From Agapetus fuscipes (taxonomy: Eukaryota > Arthropoda > Insecta > Trichoptera > Glossosomatidae), in the NCBI GenBank assembly GCA_951799405.1, contig OX637363.1, forward strand, positions 8,246,001 through 8,310,000: a stretch of 64,000 bases of DNA. The letters are read 5' to 3'. Below are positions 28,754 to 38,884 of the stretch, piece after piece (position 1 is the stretch's first letter; the number at the start of each line of letters is the position of its first letter). A program made the position numbers and the translations under genes. The notes below the pieces were generated by a model that was not told the DNA's origin, did no database searches, and saw only the letters and a program-made list of their open reading frames with translations.

Positions 28754-29106
28754 TGTTGCGTTTTCTGCTGGATTCTCTTTTTAATTAAATGCCATAATTT
28801 ATTTTTACAGAATTTATTTTTCATTATTTATTTTACACAATTTATTTCACAGCTTGACAATTATTGTTTATAGGTGTTACTAAACGAATTGCTCTCTTGC
28901 TACTCTCTGTGCGTATCATTTTGATCTCTTTTATAATGAACCAGAGAGGTATTTTTCGCACTCACTAGATCATTCCACCACCAGAACATTATGTACACAC
29001 GCAATCACTAGAACGTCATTCCAATGCACGACTACTCTTAGATGGTTCTATAGTACGTGCATAGGGTGTATGCGTGTATAAGCGCACGTATTTCAAGTGT
29101 ACGACA
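28754..29106 (-). mobile_element. Solo LTR, Gypsy-like
   Basis: 353 bp, TGTTGCGTTTTC ... GTGTACGACA, TG...CA ends, flanked by the 4-bp repeat ATAT (28750-28753 and 29107-29110). Its start and TTATTTCACAG-type internal runs resemble the inner Gypsy LTR plus strand. This implies LTR-LTR recombination removed the body. Strand is by analogy. Confidence 0.7.
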
Positions 29107-29396
29107 ATATTTTATTTTGTTTTTGACGCTATTATTGCTTTAATGACAAATTTTGTTTTTTTTTAGTACGTTTTTGTAACAAAAAATCAAATGATTTAAA
29201 AAAGGGGCAAGAATTAGCATAGTGTGCAAGAGCAAGATAGATTATAAAGTAAATGAACTTGAACTTTGTTCTCAGCGAGCAAACGTCAGTCTTGTACGGG
29301 CACTACTGTTCTTGGTAACCAATGTCAGAACATTTGTTTGCCTTTTTCCTAGCAACCCGGCCGGGTGACGACTCATTTTTTCTATGTTTATTAATT
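29107..29396. other. Spacer, nothing recognised
   Basis: AT-rich with no repeat match. Confidence 0.35.
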
Positions 29397-29656
29397 GTTC
29401 CTTGACTTATAGGTTGGTATGCGGCTGACCACCCATACTGTAAAAAATGGTTCACTTTGCCAATGTCACCCCTGTTTCAGGGAAGGACGGCAAGAGTTGC
29501 AGGGCTTATGTTCATTTGAGATTGGGTTTTTATATTATAGGTCCACATGCGGCATGTGTTAGCGCGAAATTATACATGTCTGCTTGTGGGAATGCATTTA
29601 ATATAAATCTTAAATGATATATATCTTTGCAGCTTAGATTAGATAAGATTAGATTA
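29397..29656 (+). repeat. F1 repeat, subfamily a, full-length representative
   Basis: TTCCTTGACTTATAGGTTGG start, ACCCCTGTTTCAGGGAAGG stem-loop region, TGTTAGCGCGAAATTATACA, and a (TTAGAT)-type tail. Least diverged copy of subfamily a. Confidence 0.85.
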
Positions 29657-30627
29657 GAGACACTTGTGGATCTCGTTACAATAACGTCTATTAAATGCAA
29701 CAGATTTTTCTTTTATGTGATTCACTTTTTTTAGTCAATAAATTCGATATTCTACGAGTATAATAATATTTATTTTTCAATTATTTTCGAAAACGGAATT
29801 CGTCCCGCTTTTTCGGTATTGGAACGGATGTGGAAAGAATGAGATCCCAAAATTGAATATATGTATGCGAGGGGATAGAACATCCAGAACGGAAATTATA
29901 AAAATGTAACATTTTTTCCCAGTCCTGATTGGGTAATAGGTCCACCCAGCCTTCATTTGAGTGCGCCTACCTGATGATGTATGGGCGTACTCCGTGATAT
30001 GCGAAAATTTGCAAATGAACGTGCAAAATGTTTGAAGCTTTGTACAGACGATTTCTTATGCTTGGCATATATGCGTGTTAGCTCATGTTTAAGTTCTTTT
30101 GGATGGACTCGGAAAAATGGAAAGAATCCTTAGCTTTTTGACGTCACCCAAAGCACATAAAAAAAGACCTCTCAAAAATAATAAAATGTGTTTTTTTTTT
30201 CAATTTTACAGCATTTAAAAAATGCAAATAAAAGTTACTTTTTCGAGATGTTAAATAGCACGATTTAATCAAAAACCAAAAACTCTGCAGTTTAGAGGTC
30301 CATCCATGATTTTAGACAGCAAATTAGACATGAAGTAATTGTTTCTAAAGCTTGTCTCGGGCGCACTCTTTACCAAATTGCTACTGGTACACGATTTGCA
30401 TGGTTGTGGAATACATTCCGATGAAGTAGTCCCGGTCCCTTAGTACGAGTTGCAAAACTTAAGTAAAGTAAAGTTTACGGAAAATATGAATGAGTGATTT
30501 TGTCCAAAATCTGCCGTTTTTGTTTCTTACACTTTATGGTCTTAACAAAAGAGTTAAAGTGATGAAAAAAATCAAGTTCAACAATAAAAAACGGGAGATT
30601 GTAGGAAAAACCTGCCGTTATATATAA
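29657..30627. other. Unrecognised ~970 bp
   Basis: No repeats shared with the rest of the window and no coding frame of note. One of the few stretches that might be unique sequence. Confidence 0.4.
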
Positions 30628-30705
30628 AATAGCTCAGTTGGTGACACACTTTTGATTAAAACCACACAGTTCAAAACGGCAAGGGTTTGAATTCTAAAAG
30701 GCTGT
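30628..30705 (+). repeat. Degenerate SINE-A-like head
   Basis: AATAGCTCAGTTGGTGACAC and GGGTTTGAATTC keep the A- and B-box spacing. The body is not recognisable. Confidence 0.4.
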
Positions 30706-31029
30706 CGTGCATTATTTTCCATTTCTGTGGATTTTTCTAACCCAATGCCTAGGGAGCAGCAACTCATGTTTGAATATGATTTCTAGAATACGACTGAAGC
30801 GGTTAAATGCAAAAATGACGTGCATGATTGAGCGTGTGTGGGGAGCATTGCTCGCACATGCCTACCGTTTATCATACACGTTCATAACTTCGTTGTCTTT
30901 ACGCTAGACTGAATTTTAGCTCCAACATTAATGAAATGTCGTTATCGAAATTCAAAAACAATTTTTCACTGAAAAACCTACATGCAGTGAAAAAATTTAC
31001 AACCTCAATTATTATTAATGGACCAATCG

Positions 31030-31260
31030 TAGTCTGTTGTTATTGGTTGAGACAAGTAATCGGAAGGTGCGGGGCTCGATTCCTAATATGGCAAAAAATA
31101 TTTACATAAATTCTCTTCGCTGGGTTGATAAATTCGTCTACAATTTTCATAGATCAGATACGATTCTTGATTTAGCGTTTCAGTGACTGGGCCTTGCTGG
31201 AGAAAGTGGTACTGATTAATGACGACCAAGCTTGCAGAGGGCTCTTGATGCATGATCTAT
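31030..31260 (+). mobile_element. Degenerate SINE-B, type-1 tail
   Basis: CGGGGCTCGATTCC B box, CTCTTCGCTGGGTTGATAAA, ACGACCAAGCTTGCAGAGG and CTCTTGATGC. Highly diverged, hence old. Confidence 0.6.
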
Positions 31261-31381
31261 CTAAAATTTTAATTTCAACAACTCTGGAATTGTAATAGTC
31301 GTTTTCTAAAACAGGGCTGGTATTTTCAAATGAGTGACATTTTTTTTCAGTGTAGGTGGTCAGTTTCAATCAAACCCGTTT

Positions 31382-31905
31382 TATGACAAAATGCCCACTT
31401 AAAATGACCACGGACAAATGAGTCGTATAACTGCAAACGCTGTCATCTCCAAAATTTATGATTTTTGAGATAATGATTGAATTTGATTCTGCGCAGTGTA
31501 ACAAATCATTTGCTGTGTGCGATATAATGTAAACCTCACTTAAACCTTCGTAATTTTAATTTAAAAAGTATGATTTCGTGCAAACGCCGTCATCTCCAAG
31601 TGGAGTTGTCGTTTTACAAGTTTATTTTTCTCAAAATCATCGCGTTTAGGAGTTGACGGCGTTTGCATTTATACGACTCAAATGTCCACTTGACAAAATT
31701 TTACATGAAAAAAAGGTAAACATGACATATTTTTTACATAACAAAACGTCCACATGACAAAAAGTTTAGATTACAGAATATCCACATGATAAAACGTCTA
31801 TGCGACAAAATGTTCACAAGAAAAAAAGGCCAACATGACAAAATGTTCACGTGACGATTTTTCCACCGACAAAATTTCCACTGACAAATGTGCATCGACA
31901 AAATG
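31382..31905. repeat. Degenerate ~18-bp tandem array
   Basis: Many imperfect units of the type ACATGACAAAATGTCC (for example at 31382, 31685, 31744, 31786, 31825 and 31895) run across the region, interrupted by a TIR element. Unit spacing varies from about 15 to 25 bp. Confidence 0.65.
31421..31680. mobile_element. TIR element inside the tandem array
   Basis: Inverted ends AGTCGTATAACTGCAAACGC / GGCGTTTGCATTTATACGAC, pairing about 25 bp closely and more loosely inward. AAATG is present on both sides (31416-31420 and 31680-31684). No coding capacity. Confidence 0.7.
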
Positions 31906-32486
31906 TCCTTTAAAAACCTTTTGATTATGAGACATAAAACTACGACGTATGGAAATATGTTTTATCTTCGAAAAAATGTGAAAATTATATTTTAAAATTT
32001 TTGCATAGTCAATTCTCACGTTGCTCTTTTTAAGCCTCTACAACAATTATTTCATTCACACAGTAAAATAATTGTCTATTCATGGTAGGAGTGTCCCCTT
32101 GTGCCTGCAATTGTCGATATCCTTTCCACCCCTATTTTAAACTACAAGTATAAAACGTCACATGCCAACTCAACTGTAGCGTTTACCAAAAAATACATGA
32201 AAACTAAAACATTGCCTCCAGTGAACGTTTAAGTTTCTATACATTTTATGGTTAAACTCTATTGTGGAGTGTGTGCATACTTCTGTTTTTAATCCTGCTT
32301 TTGTTTTGCTCCGACTGGGCGTCTATTGTCACTCAGAGTGCATTTTCAGCGAAAACAAATGCGCCTTTGACGAGGCAAAAAAAGGAGTAAAATTCTAATT
32401 TTAGTGATGAACAAAAAAAGTACAAAAATAAGAAAATACAAATTCAGTGAGTAGAATGAAATAGTGCGGGTTCAATAAAATATAAT
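31906..32486. other. Spacer, nothing recognised
   Basis: AT-rich; no match noted. Confidence 0.35.
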
Positions 32487-32855
32487 AAAAGTGAACCAAA
32501 TTTTACAGTATGGGTGGTCAGCCTCAAACCAACCTATTAGTAAATGAGCGCATGCGCAAAAATTACAACACAAAGCAATTTTTCACCGTTATAATGCTCC
32601 ATGACTGATTGTTGATTGTTGAGGTTGGTATGAGGCTAACCCCCCGTGCTGTAAAAATTGGTTCACTTTTACCAATGCCTATCCGGTTTCAGGGAAAGGT
32701 GGTAGGAGTTGCAAGGTGTATCTTAATATGAGTTTTTTTTTATTTGTATGCGCACATGCAGAATGTGTAGGCGCGAATCTACATGTGCTTGTCGGTGGGA
32801 AATGCATTTAATATGACCCTTTAATGTTTACATATCTTTTCAACTTAGATTTAAT
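32487..32855. repeat. F1 head scrap (minus) and F1 subfamily b (plus)
   Basis: 32487-32545 is a minus-strand head. 32617-32855 is a diverged full copy with CCGGTTTCAGGG and GGCGCGAATCTACATGTGC. Confidence 0.65.
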
Positions 32856-33163
32856 ACAATAAAAACTTAGATCAATAGTTTATTGCGTCTACGGAATGTT
32901 CATCCCTGAAAATGTTTAATATAAACATAAGGTTCTATCTCAGTAAGACAGACCACGTCTCAAAGGAGAATCCAATTCTGTTGGAATAATGGATCTAGGA
33001 GCAGCTCCTGGGAAGTGACGTCATAGAATATTGATGCTTAACATCGTATAGATTTGTATTGGAGAGCAGCCTCGGCAATCTCGACTCATCTAACGATCTT
33101 GATAGCAAGCGATAAACAGCAAACGTTAACAGCTGATCTGGCATTAAAATGTTCTGAGCAGCA
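32856..33163. other. Spacer with second CRE-like block
   Basis: TGACGTCATAGAATATTGATG at 33016-33036 matches 28603-28623. No gene recognised. Confidence 0.4.
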
Positions 33164-33362
33164 GCTAAGTTGCAAGGATAAATTAACATTCTAGATTAAT
33201 ATTAAATGCATGCACACAACCATCTTGTCACGATCCATACGAAAAACCAAAACCTTTACACTTATGCCGATTTTTCCTGAAACAAGCGGGAAATCGCATT
33301 GGGGATATGAACCATTTTTTCAGTATGGATGGACAACCTCATATCAACTTGTTAGTCAAGTA
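33164..33362 (-). repeat. F1 repeat, old copy
   Basis: Minus-strand order of F1 blocks is kept, but with deletions in the middle. Confidence 0.6.
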
Positions 33363-33384
33363 AAAAAGTTATAATGTAAAATAA

Positions 33385-33729
33385 TGCACATTTTATTGAG
33401 GTTCTCTTTAAATAAAACTGTTATTATTTATGTTAACAGAATTTATTTTACACGGTTTGGTTCACAATTTGCAACAATTGATACTTTCTGTTTATTGGTC
33501 TTAACGGCAAAATGCTTGGAGCGACTTATCCACTGATGCCCTTTTTAGTCCGTATATATAGGTACAAAAGGGATCATTCTTGCATATTCCAGATCATTCG
33601 ATCTCTCGCTCATACCAGACTGCCGTTCTATGTACGTATACTACTCCCATCTTATTAGAGCTAGATTGTTATACACATTAGCGTACATGTTCAGGCGCGC
33701 GTGGGTACTTCAAATCCTTAGATCGTAAC
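33385..33729. repeat. Probable decayed LTR
   Basis: Shares TTAACAGAATTTATTTTACAC and the overall TTTATT/CACAATTTG pattern with the solo LTR at 28754, and ends ATCGTAACA like the Gypsy LTRs. No matching target duplication was found, so the borders are uncertain. Confidence 0.45.
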
Positions 33730-33804
33730 AGAAAAATTAAGGATTTAAAAAAATAGTAAATGCAGTAGGAATATAATAAACATAAACATGGCGTCTGTTC
33801 TGAT

Positions 33805-34215
33805 ATAATATCCTCACTTATACCTCCTCCTCTCGTCACAACAAGGGCAACTCGTAGAACGACTCACATCCGACCATTTGCAGTCGATATCAAAACTATG
33901 AGAACTTGGTGTTTTCACGACTCATTCCTTTTCCAAACTGCCCGCTTAGAGAATGAGTTACCGGTATATGTTTTTCCATCCCAATTTAACCTTACCCTTT
34001 TCAAATCCAATATTAATCGGCATTTCCTCTCAGTGTCTTAAAACACAAAGCAACGCGACAAACACGACAGCACTGCGCAGTTAACGGCCCTGCAACCCGA
34101 CAAGGACAACTGCCACATCAACAAGACCTCTGCGGCACTATAACAAGTGTCATAGACCCTTAGAGTCTCTTGAATCTAGAGAGTCTCCCGCACAGGCTTT
34201 CTTAAAAAAAGAAAA
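33805..34215 (+). pseudogene. LINE 3' end: RT C-terminus plus 3' UTR that supplies the SINE-B type-2 tail
   Basis: A frame from ~33805 reads ISSLIPPPLVTTRATRRT, then FHDSFLFQTARLENELP and LFKSNINRHFLSVS-stop. Such F..SFL.R..RLWN.LP ... FK...NR.. ends are typical of Jockey/CR1-type LINEs. The 3' UTR ends ACCTCTGCGGCACTATAACA ... CCCGCACAGG and an A-rich tail, which is the alternative tail of SINE-B at 19.4 and 38.5 kb. 5'-truncated. Confidence 0.8.
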
Positions 34216-34689
34216 AATAAAAAGAAAAAACTATAGAGATGTATTCAATTTCAAGAAGTATATTTTGACAACCCTGCTGTTCGTTCTGCATGTAAAACGG
34301 TTCACTTCCCGTAATATCATAAGACAATACCGCCGTGTCTGCCAGGGTTGTCACAACGCATGCCGTGCGTGGAATTTATATTCTGTTGAAATAAGCAGTC
34401 TTCACTAACTCGAGTAGGTATACAATTTTCCCTTTAAACTCAACCAAAACGTTTTACTAAAAATATATGGTAACTAAAATTCTCAATGCAGACGCTGTTT
34501 TCGTTTTCATATATTTTTGGTACTGTGGTTGAATTTAGACGTACAGTGTATAATGCATGGGAATATTCTGTTGAAATAGTGTGTGGTGAAGTGTTTATAA
34601 ATAGCTTACATGTGTTAGGCAGTCTAGAGAACTGAGGTTTGCATTATTAAATTGCCAGCTCAGTTATTTCTGATTTATAAAGTAAAGTA
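34216..34689. other. Spacer with a possible tiny TIR element
   Basis: TGACAACCCTG at 34266 and its complement CAGGGTTGTCA at 34348 bracket about 90 bp. No duplication seen. Rest unrecognised. Confidence 0.35.
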
Positions 34690-34762
34690 TCAAATATTTA
34701 TTTAATAACTAATTAAATAAATACACTGTTTAAATTCACTTTTATTATTTTATTTAAAATAA

Positions 34763-34798
34763 GTCAAACGTTTTCGCCTAAAAAGGCATCCTCAGGAC
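34763..34798 (-). ncRNA. Hammerhead-ribozyme-like motif 4
   Basis: Helix I GTC/GAC, core CTGAGGA, extra T, helix II GCCT..AGGC, GAA, palindromic helix III AACGTT, nucleotide 17 U. Forms the left arm of the palindrome. Confidence 0.65.
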
Positions 34799-34803
34799 AA
34801 ATT

Positions 34804-34839
34804 GTCGTGAGGATGCCTTTTTAGGCGAAAACGTTTGAC
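34804..34839 (+). ncRNA. Hammerhead-ribozyme-like motif 5 (core mutated)
   Basis: Mirror copy of motif 4 on the plus strand, with GTGAGGA in place of CTGAGGA (C3 to G). C3 is essential in hammerheads, so this copy should be inactive. Confidence 0.55.
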
Positions 34840-34952
34840 TTAATATTTTTTAGTGTTGATCTGTTAAAACACAGTGAAAGTCCATTTTTATAAATATTTA
34901 AAAATATAAATGGTAAAACATTGTTTTAATTCACTTTATTTTATTTGTTTAT

Positions 34953-34990
34953 GCTCGAATATTTTCGCCTAATGAGGCATCTTCAAGAGC
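34953..34990 (-). ncRNA. Hammerhead-ribozyme-like motif 6
   Basis: Helix I GCTC/GAGC, core TTGAAGA (C3 changed to T), extra T, helix II GCCT/AGGC, GAA, helix III A-U pairs around a TA loop, nucleotide 17 C. Closest to motif 1. Confidence 0.55.
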
Positions 34991-35332
34991 AGAATGGTTA
35001 CAAATATATTTTTATGAAATAATTTTCAAAAAAAAAAAAAAAAACGTTTGACTTATTTTAAATAAAATAATAAAAGTGGATTTAAACAGTGTATTTATTT
35101 AATTAATTATATGTACAATGGACTTTCACTGTGTAAACCACCAAACCCTGAAAAATATTTATTTGTTTGATATTTAACAAATATTCTATCTTTAGGAGTA
35201 GAATTGAATCAAGACAACTTTTTTCTAAGACAATAAGTCTTTCGTTACTTGAAAAAAAAAATGATTTCAATTAAATTTTATAGAACCAAAAATTCTAATG
35301 AAGAAATTGTTTTTTTTTTTAATTTTATCGTA

Positions 35333-35425
35333 GATACCTGAAGATGATCGAGAGTTCGAAAACGTTTGTTTATATCAATTATGATAAAATAAATAAATCA
35401 AGTGTAAATAAAACATTGTTTCATT
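35333..35425 (+). ncRNA. Degenerate hammerhead-like motif 7 with its downstream repeat
   Basis: CCTGAAGATGATCGAGAGTT, then CGAAAACGTTTG: core and palindromic helix III retained, helices I and II imperfect. It is followed by AAATCAAGTGTAAATAAAAC, the usual downstream block. Confidence 0.45.
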
Positions 35426-36120
35426 AGAGTTTTTGATTCTATAAAATTCAGTAGAAATCAATTGATTTGAATGTTCACGGTGTTAACACACACACCATAC
35501 AAAATATAAAAAAAAGTTTTCTACGTGATATCACCTCTTTTTATGGGAAAAAAATAAACAATAACCGGACTAGCAAAGGTAAAATTTAAATACGTAGTTT
35601 TTCGGGATAATCGCATCAAAAACTACGAAAAAAAAACTCAATGTGAACTTAATTTTTTGATTATTTTTTTTGGATCTAACTTGTTTTTATTTTTATTGTT
35701 TCAGGTAAGAATCATCACGTTCAAATTATACATAAAGAATTCAACTGCAAATAGTAAGTTTCTTCTTTATTTTATTTTAATGTGTTATTTTTTTGTACAA
35801 CCCTGCACCCAAGTTACAACTTACTTGAAGTCACAAATGTCTAACTTGGCCATTTCGAAACCGTGTTATGGTACTTCTCAAATAGTTCTTCACTTGCGAA
35901 GACGTGCTATATAGTTCTCAAATAGTTCTCAATCTCACCATGTTGTTAAAGTTTTCGAATACCAAGTTCTCAATCTCAGAAACGTGGTATAGTTCTCAAA
36001 TTATCCTCAAGCTTAGGACACGTGTGGCATAATGTAGTTCTCAAAAAGTTCTTAATCCAAGCATTGTGATCTCAAATGGTTTTCACGTTTAGAATTATAT
36101 ATCTATAATAATTCTGTCAT
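35426..36120. other. AT-rich spacer with a short direct repeat
   Basis: TAGTTCTCAA recurs several times between 35876 and 36035, a small irregular repeat. No gene recognised. Confidence 0.4.
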
Positions 36121-36257
36121 CTAAGGGCCCTACCTCACCGGGATGCCATGGCGACGTCGCCGGCTACGTAGCCATGGCTACCTCTGGCTACCTACGGTCG
36201 CCAAATGGAGTAGCCAGTGGCGACCATCTGTCAGTTCAGTTCTCCCTCGTATCGAGA

Positions 36258-36419
36258 ATGGACGCTTCGTGCATAGAAGAAATCGCACTTATTTATTATG
36301 TGCGTCGCAAAAAGTTTAAAAAGAAGAAACCTAAGAAGTTATGGGTCCATCCTTTTTTATCAGATCGAAGTCGAAGTGGTGTTTTTTCAAAACCACCGTC
36401 ATCTCGTCTTTTTCTTTGA
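36258..36419 (+). pseudogene. Harbinger-like transposase N-terminus
   Basis: MDASCIEEIALIYYVRRKKF, then KLWVHPFLSDRSRSGVF. HARBI1/PIF-type transposases begin with such a basic stretch followed by WVHP or WVRP and R...G.F. The frame ends shortly after, and no DDE catalytic region remains. Confidence 0.6.
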
Positions 36420-36711
36420 ATAAATTAACTATTTCGTTCCAACTTTTTATTTTTAAATTACGATCGGAATTTTTTTTTATGGCGGAATCCCATAAACATG
36501 GTCGATTTTGAATTTCTATGAATCTTTTGTACTGAAACTCATTTTGCGTCCATCTTGGCGGCTGGTTGGACACTGAGTGAGTGAGCCGCAGCTTGCTCGT
36601 GTACATGTTACTGGCGACGTCGCCAGGTCGCCACGGTCGCCAGTCTCCACACAGGGAGCCGACAGTCGTGGCTACGCTTCCAAATTGGCGACGTAGCCAA
36701 CCCGTCGCCAA
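36331..36711 (-). CDS. MADF-like domain protein of the Harbinger element
   Basis: 126-residue frame. Residues ~62-101 read FIEIQNRPCLWDSAIKKNSD, then RNLKIKSWNEIVNLF, matching the MADF pattern (helix, RP.LWD, R..K..W.EI). MADF domains are Myb-related DNA-binding domains. The upstream residues derive from the TIR and are probably not native. The 3' part overlaps the transposase fragment on the other strand, a product of the internal deletion. Confidence 0.6.
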   Translation of the reverse strand: MATGWLRRQFGSVATTVGSLCGDWRPWRPGDVASNMYTSKLRLTHSVSNQPPRWTQNEFQYKRFIEIQNRPCLWDSAIKKNSDRNLKIKSWNEIVNLFKEKDEMTVVLKKHHFDFDLIKKDGPITS

Positions 36712-36801
36712 GTGAGTTACCTGTCATACATTGTAATATGAATTGTTTGGTTACGTAGCCGGCGACGTCGCCATGGCATCCCGGTGAGGTAGGGCCCTTA
36801 G

Positions 36802-37067
36802 TTGCATGGATATATTTATTAACATTCAAAACTCATATCAAATGCGTTTAGTTCACACTTACAAATGCTGGATGTGTACTTACAAATAAAATCCAAACCT
36901 CAAATGAACATGAATCTTACAACTTTTCCCGACCTTCCCTGACACAGGGGTGACATTTTTTAAGAAATCCTGTGCGGGAGACTCCCTAGATTCTAAATAC
37001 TCTAGGGGTCTATGAGTGTCTAGGGGTCTAAAAGTGAACCATTTTTTACAGGATGGGTGGTCAGATG
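36802..37067 (-). repeat. F1 repeat carrying a LINE/SINE-B tail insert
   Basis: F1 blocks on the minus strand to 36957 (..CAGGGGTGACATT) and again from 37030 (AAGTGAACCATTTTTTACAG). In between, 36958-37029 is the CCCTAGA..CTCCCGCACAGGATTTCTT tail alone on the minus strand. Confidence 0.7.
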
Positions 37068-37320
37068 CATCTATAATCTAAGCTGCAAAGATATGTTAAC
37101 ATTTAAGGCTCATATGAAATGCATGCTACAGACTGGCGCATGTAGATTCGCGCCTACTCATTCTGCATGTGTGCATACAAATAAACAAAACCTCACATGA
37201 ACATACACCTTGCAACTCCTACCGCCATTCCCTGAACCGGGGTGGCATTGGCAAAAGTGTACCGATTTTTACAGCACGGGTGGTCAGCGTCATACCAACC
37301 TATCAGTCAAGGAGCATACA
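37068..37320 (-). repeat. F1 repeat, subfamily b, full length
   Basis: All subfamily-b marks present (GGCGCGAATCTACATG, CCGGTTCAGGG, TATGCACACATGCAGAATG). Confidence 0.78.
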
Positions 37321-37379
37321 CAACTTATTACATTTTAGAAATAAACAAATTATAATATGGATAAACATTAAAAACAACT

Positions 37380-37455
37380 CAAGCCCTAGCTGCCAACATT
37401 ACAGATCAACCGCCATTTCTTTCTGTCCTTACATACTGCTTAAATTTCATTTAGA
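37380..37455 (-). repeat. RTE-type LINE 3' fragment
   Basis: GCTGCCAACATTACAGATCA then ACCGCCATTTCTTTCTGTCC, nearly identical to 60415-60460. Confidence 0.5.
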
Positions 37456-37934
37456 GTCATAAGAAAAAGCCCTAAGAATAAGCCCTGAACCAAAAAAAAC
37501 TGCCAATCTAAACCAAGAAAAAATGGTTGCAAAAGTTATTTTAAAAGCCTCAAAATTTGACCAAATATAATTTTGAATACCTTAAAAATTTCCATTAAAA
37601 GGTCAAACACAAAAGGGTGGTTCAAATTAATTATAGGGCCTGAAAAACCCGACAAATATCCACGATAAAATTCCAGGAATCTGTTGCAGGTTTTCAGAAT
37701 CAAAGGGTAGATGGTATCCGCCCTATCTATTGGAATAAAAAGGGTGGTTGTCGCCACCCACCCTTTTAAACATATTTTACATGCGGTCAGGGATGAATTT
37801 ATGTACCTACCATGTGGATAAATATTTGCTGGAATCCAGCCAGAGCTTTTTTCTTTGTTTTTTTTTGGCTGTAGTTTTTCATTAAAAAAAGCAGCTATAA
37901 ATTTATCCTTTTTTTTACTGTATTTTTATCTTCT
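37456..37934. other. Spacer, nothing recognised
   Basis: AT-rich; no repeat or gene recognised. Confidence 0.35.
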
Positions 37935-38215
37935 TTTTTTGAGAAGTATACTGTAACTGTAACTCTGTCACCATTCCGCTAGGAGTGGCAAGAACCTGTG
38001 CAGTGCTGCCTTCATTTCTTCCTATCCTTACATACCTCTTTCAATTCATTCATATCCATCACTTTTTCATGCATTTTCTTCTTTCACGCTCACTTTCTAT
38101 ATCCTACATATTCTTTCACAATATCCTCAATCTGATGATCACTTCATACTTTTCTCGGTCGTCCCTTACCTCTTTTTCCTTTCACACTTCCACTCAGAGA
38201 TATTTCTAATTTAAC
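37935..38215 (-). pseudogene. RTE-type LINE 3' end
   Basis: The minus strand encodes a diverged version of the KKVMDMN..KEVCKDRKKWR end. The 3' UTR AGCGGAATGGTGACAGAGTT and TTACAGTTACAGT is at 37940-37990. Confidence 0.6.
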
Positions 38216-38354
38216 TCTACATTTTTCTCACCATGTTTATACACCATAGCCCTTAAATAAGTACGAAGACATTCTTGTTATTTTGTTTGATATGAGATCG
38301 ATTTTACTATGCCTAGTAGTTCACAGGCTTTCGTGTGTGGTCATTGCGGATATA

Positions 38355-38870
38355 ATCGTAATGTTCTGGTTCATTTTGCCAATGTCACCCCTGTTTCAGG
38401 GAAGGCGGGCAAGAGTTGCAGGGATTATGTTCATTTGAGATGGGTTTTATATTGTAGGTTCACATGCAGCATTAAGCGCGAACTTATACGTGTCTGCTTG
38501 TGGGTTTTTTTTTTTTAAGAAATCCTGTGCGGGAGACTCCCTAGATTCTAGAGACTCTAGGGGTCTATGACACTTGTTGGAGTGCCGCAGAGGTGTACGA
38601 ACTTGGTCGTCGCTACAAAGCGCCAATACTCAAGCAATACCCAGTTGCTGTAAGGCTGGATGGACCTTTGGTGACCGGTCATTGGTACAGGTGTATGAAT
38701 TTTTCAACCCAGCGAAGAGCAAATTCGAAAATAGAAATGGTATATTTTTTGTGCTCCGCCGGGATTCGAACACACAACCTTTCCATTCAGAGTCCGCAGT
38801 GTTACCACTGAGCTACGGACCGGGAATACATTTAATATAAATCTTAAATGTAATACCTATATCTTATTAC
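38355..38870 (+). repeat. F1 repeat split by a SINE-B
   Basis: First part to 38502 (..CTGCTTGTGGG), second part from 38822 (GAATACATTTAATATAAATC). Uninterrupted F1 reads TTGTGGGAATGCATTTAAT, so the insertion point is exact. Confidence 0.8.
38503..38821 (-). mobile_element. SINE-B, type-2 tail, inside F1
   Basis: Minus strand: CCGGTCCGTAGCTCAGTGGT head, GTTCGAATCCCGGCGGAGC, body, CGACCAAGTTCGTACACCTC junction, then the LINE-derived tail and poly(A). GGG(A) at both borders may be the duplication. Confidence 0.88.
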
Positions 38871-38884
38871 ACACGAAAATATAT

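Larger units (their letters stand above)
34690..35165. repeat. Cluster of Penelope-type terminal repeats
   Basis: Contains three hammerhead-like motifs, an 82-bp near-perfect palindrome (34761-34842), a truncated motif at 35040, repeated blocks AAGTGAATT(T/A)AAACA(G/A)TG, and ATGGACTTTCACTGTGT in both orientations. Penelope-like elements often leave such tandem and inverted terminal repeats. No RT/GIY-YIG ORF is present. Confidence 0.65.
36121..36801. mobile_element. PIF/Harbinger-like deletion derivative with ~50-bp TIRs
   Basis: The ends CTAAGGGCCCTACCTCACCG and onward are inverted at the right end over about 52 bp with one mismatch. Subterminal GGCGACGTCGCC palindromes occur at 36151, 36612 and 36760. 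Inside, a transposase-like N-terminus on the plus strand and a MADF-like domain on the minus strand converge. Harbinger elements carry a transposase plus a Myb/MADF-type protein. The middle is missing. Target duplication unresolved (TAA on one side, TTA on the other). Confidence 0.75.
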
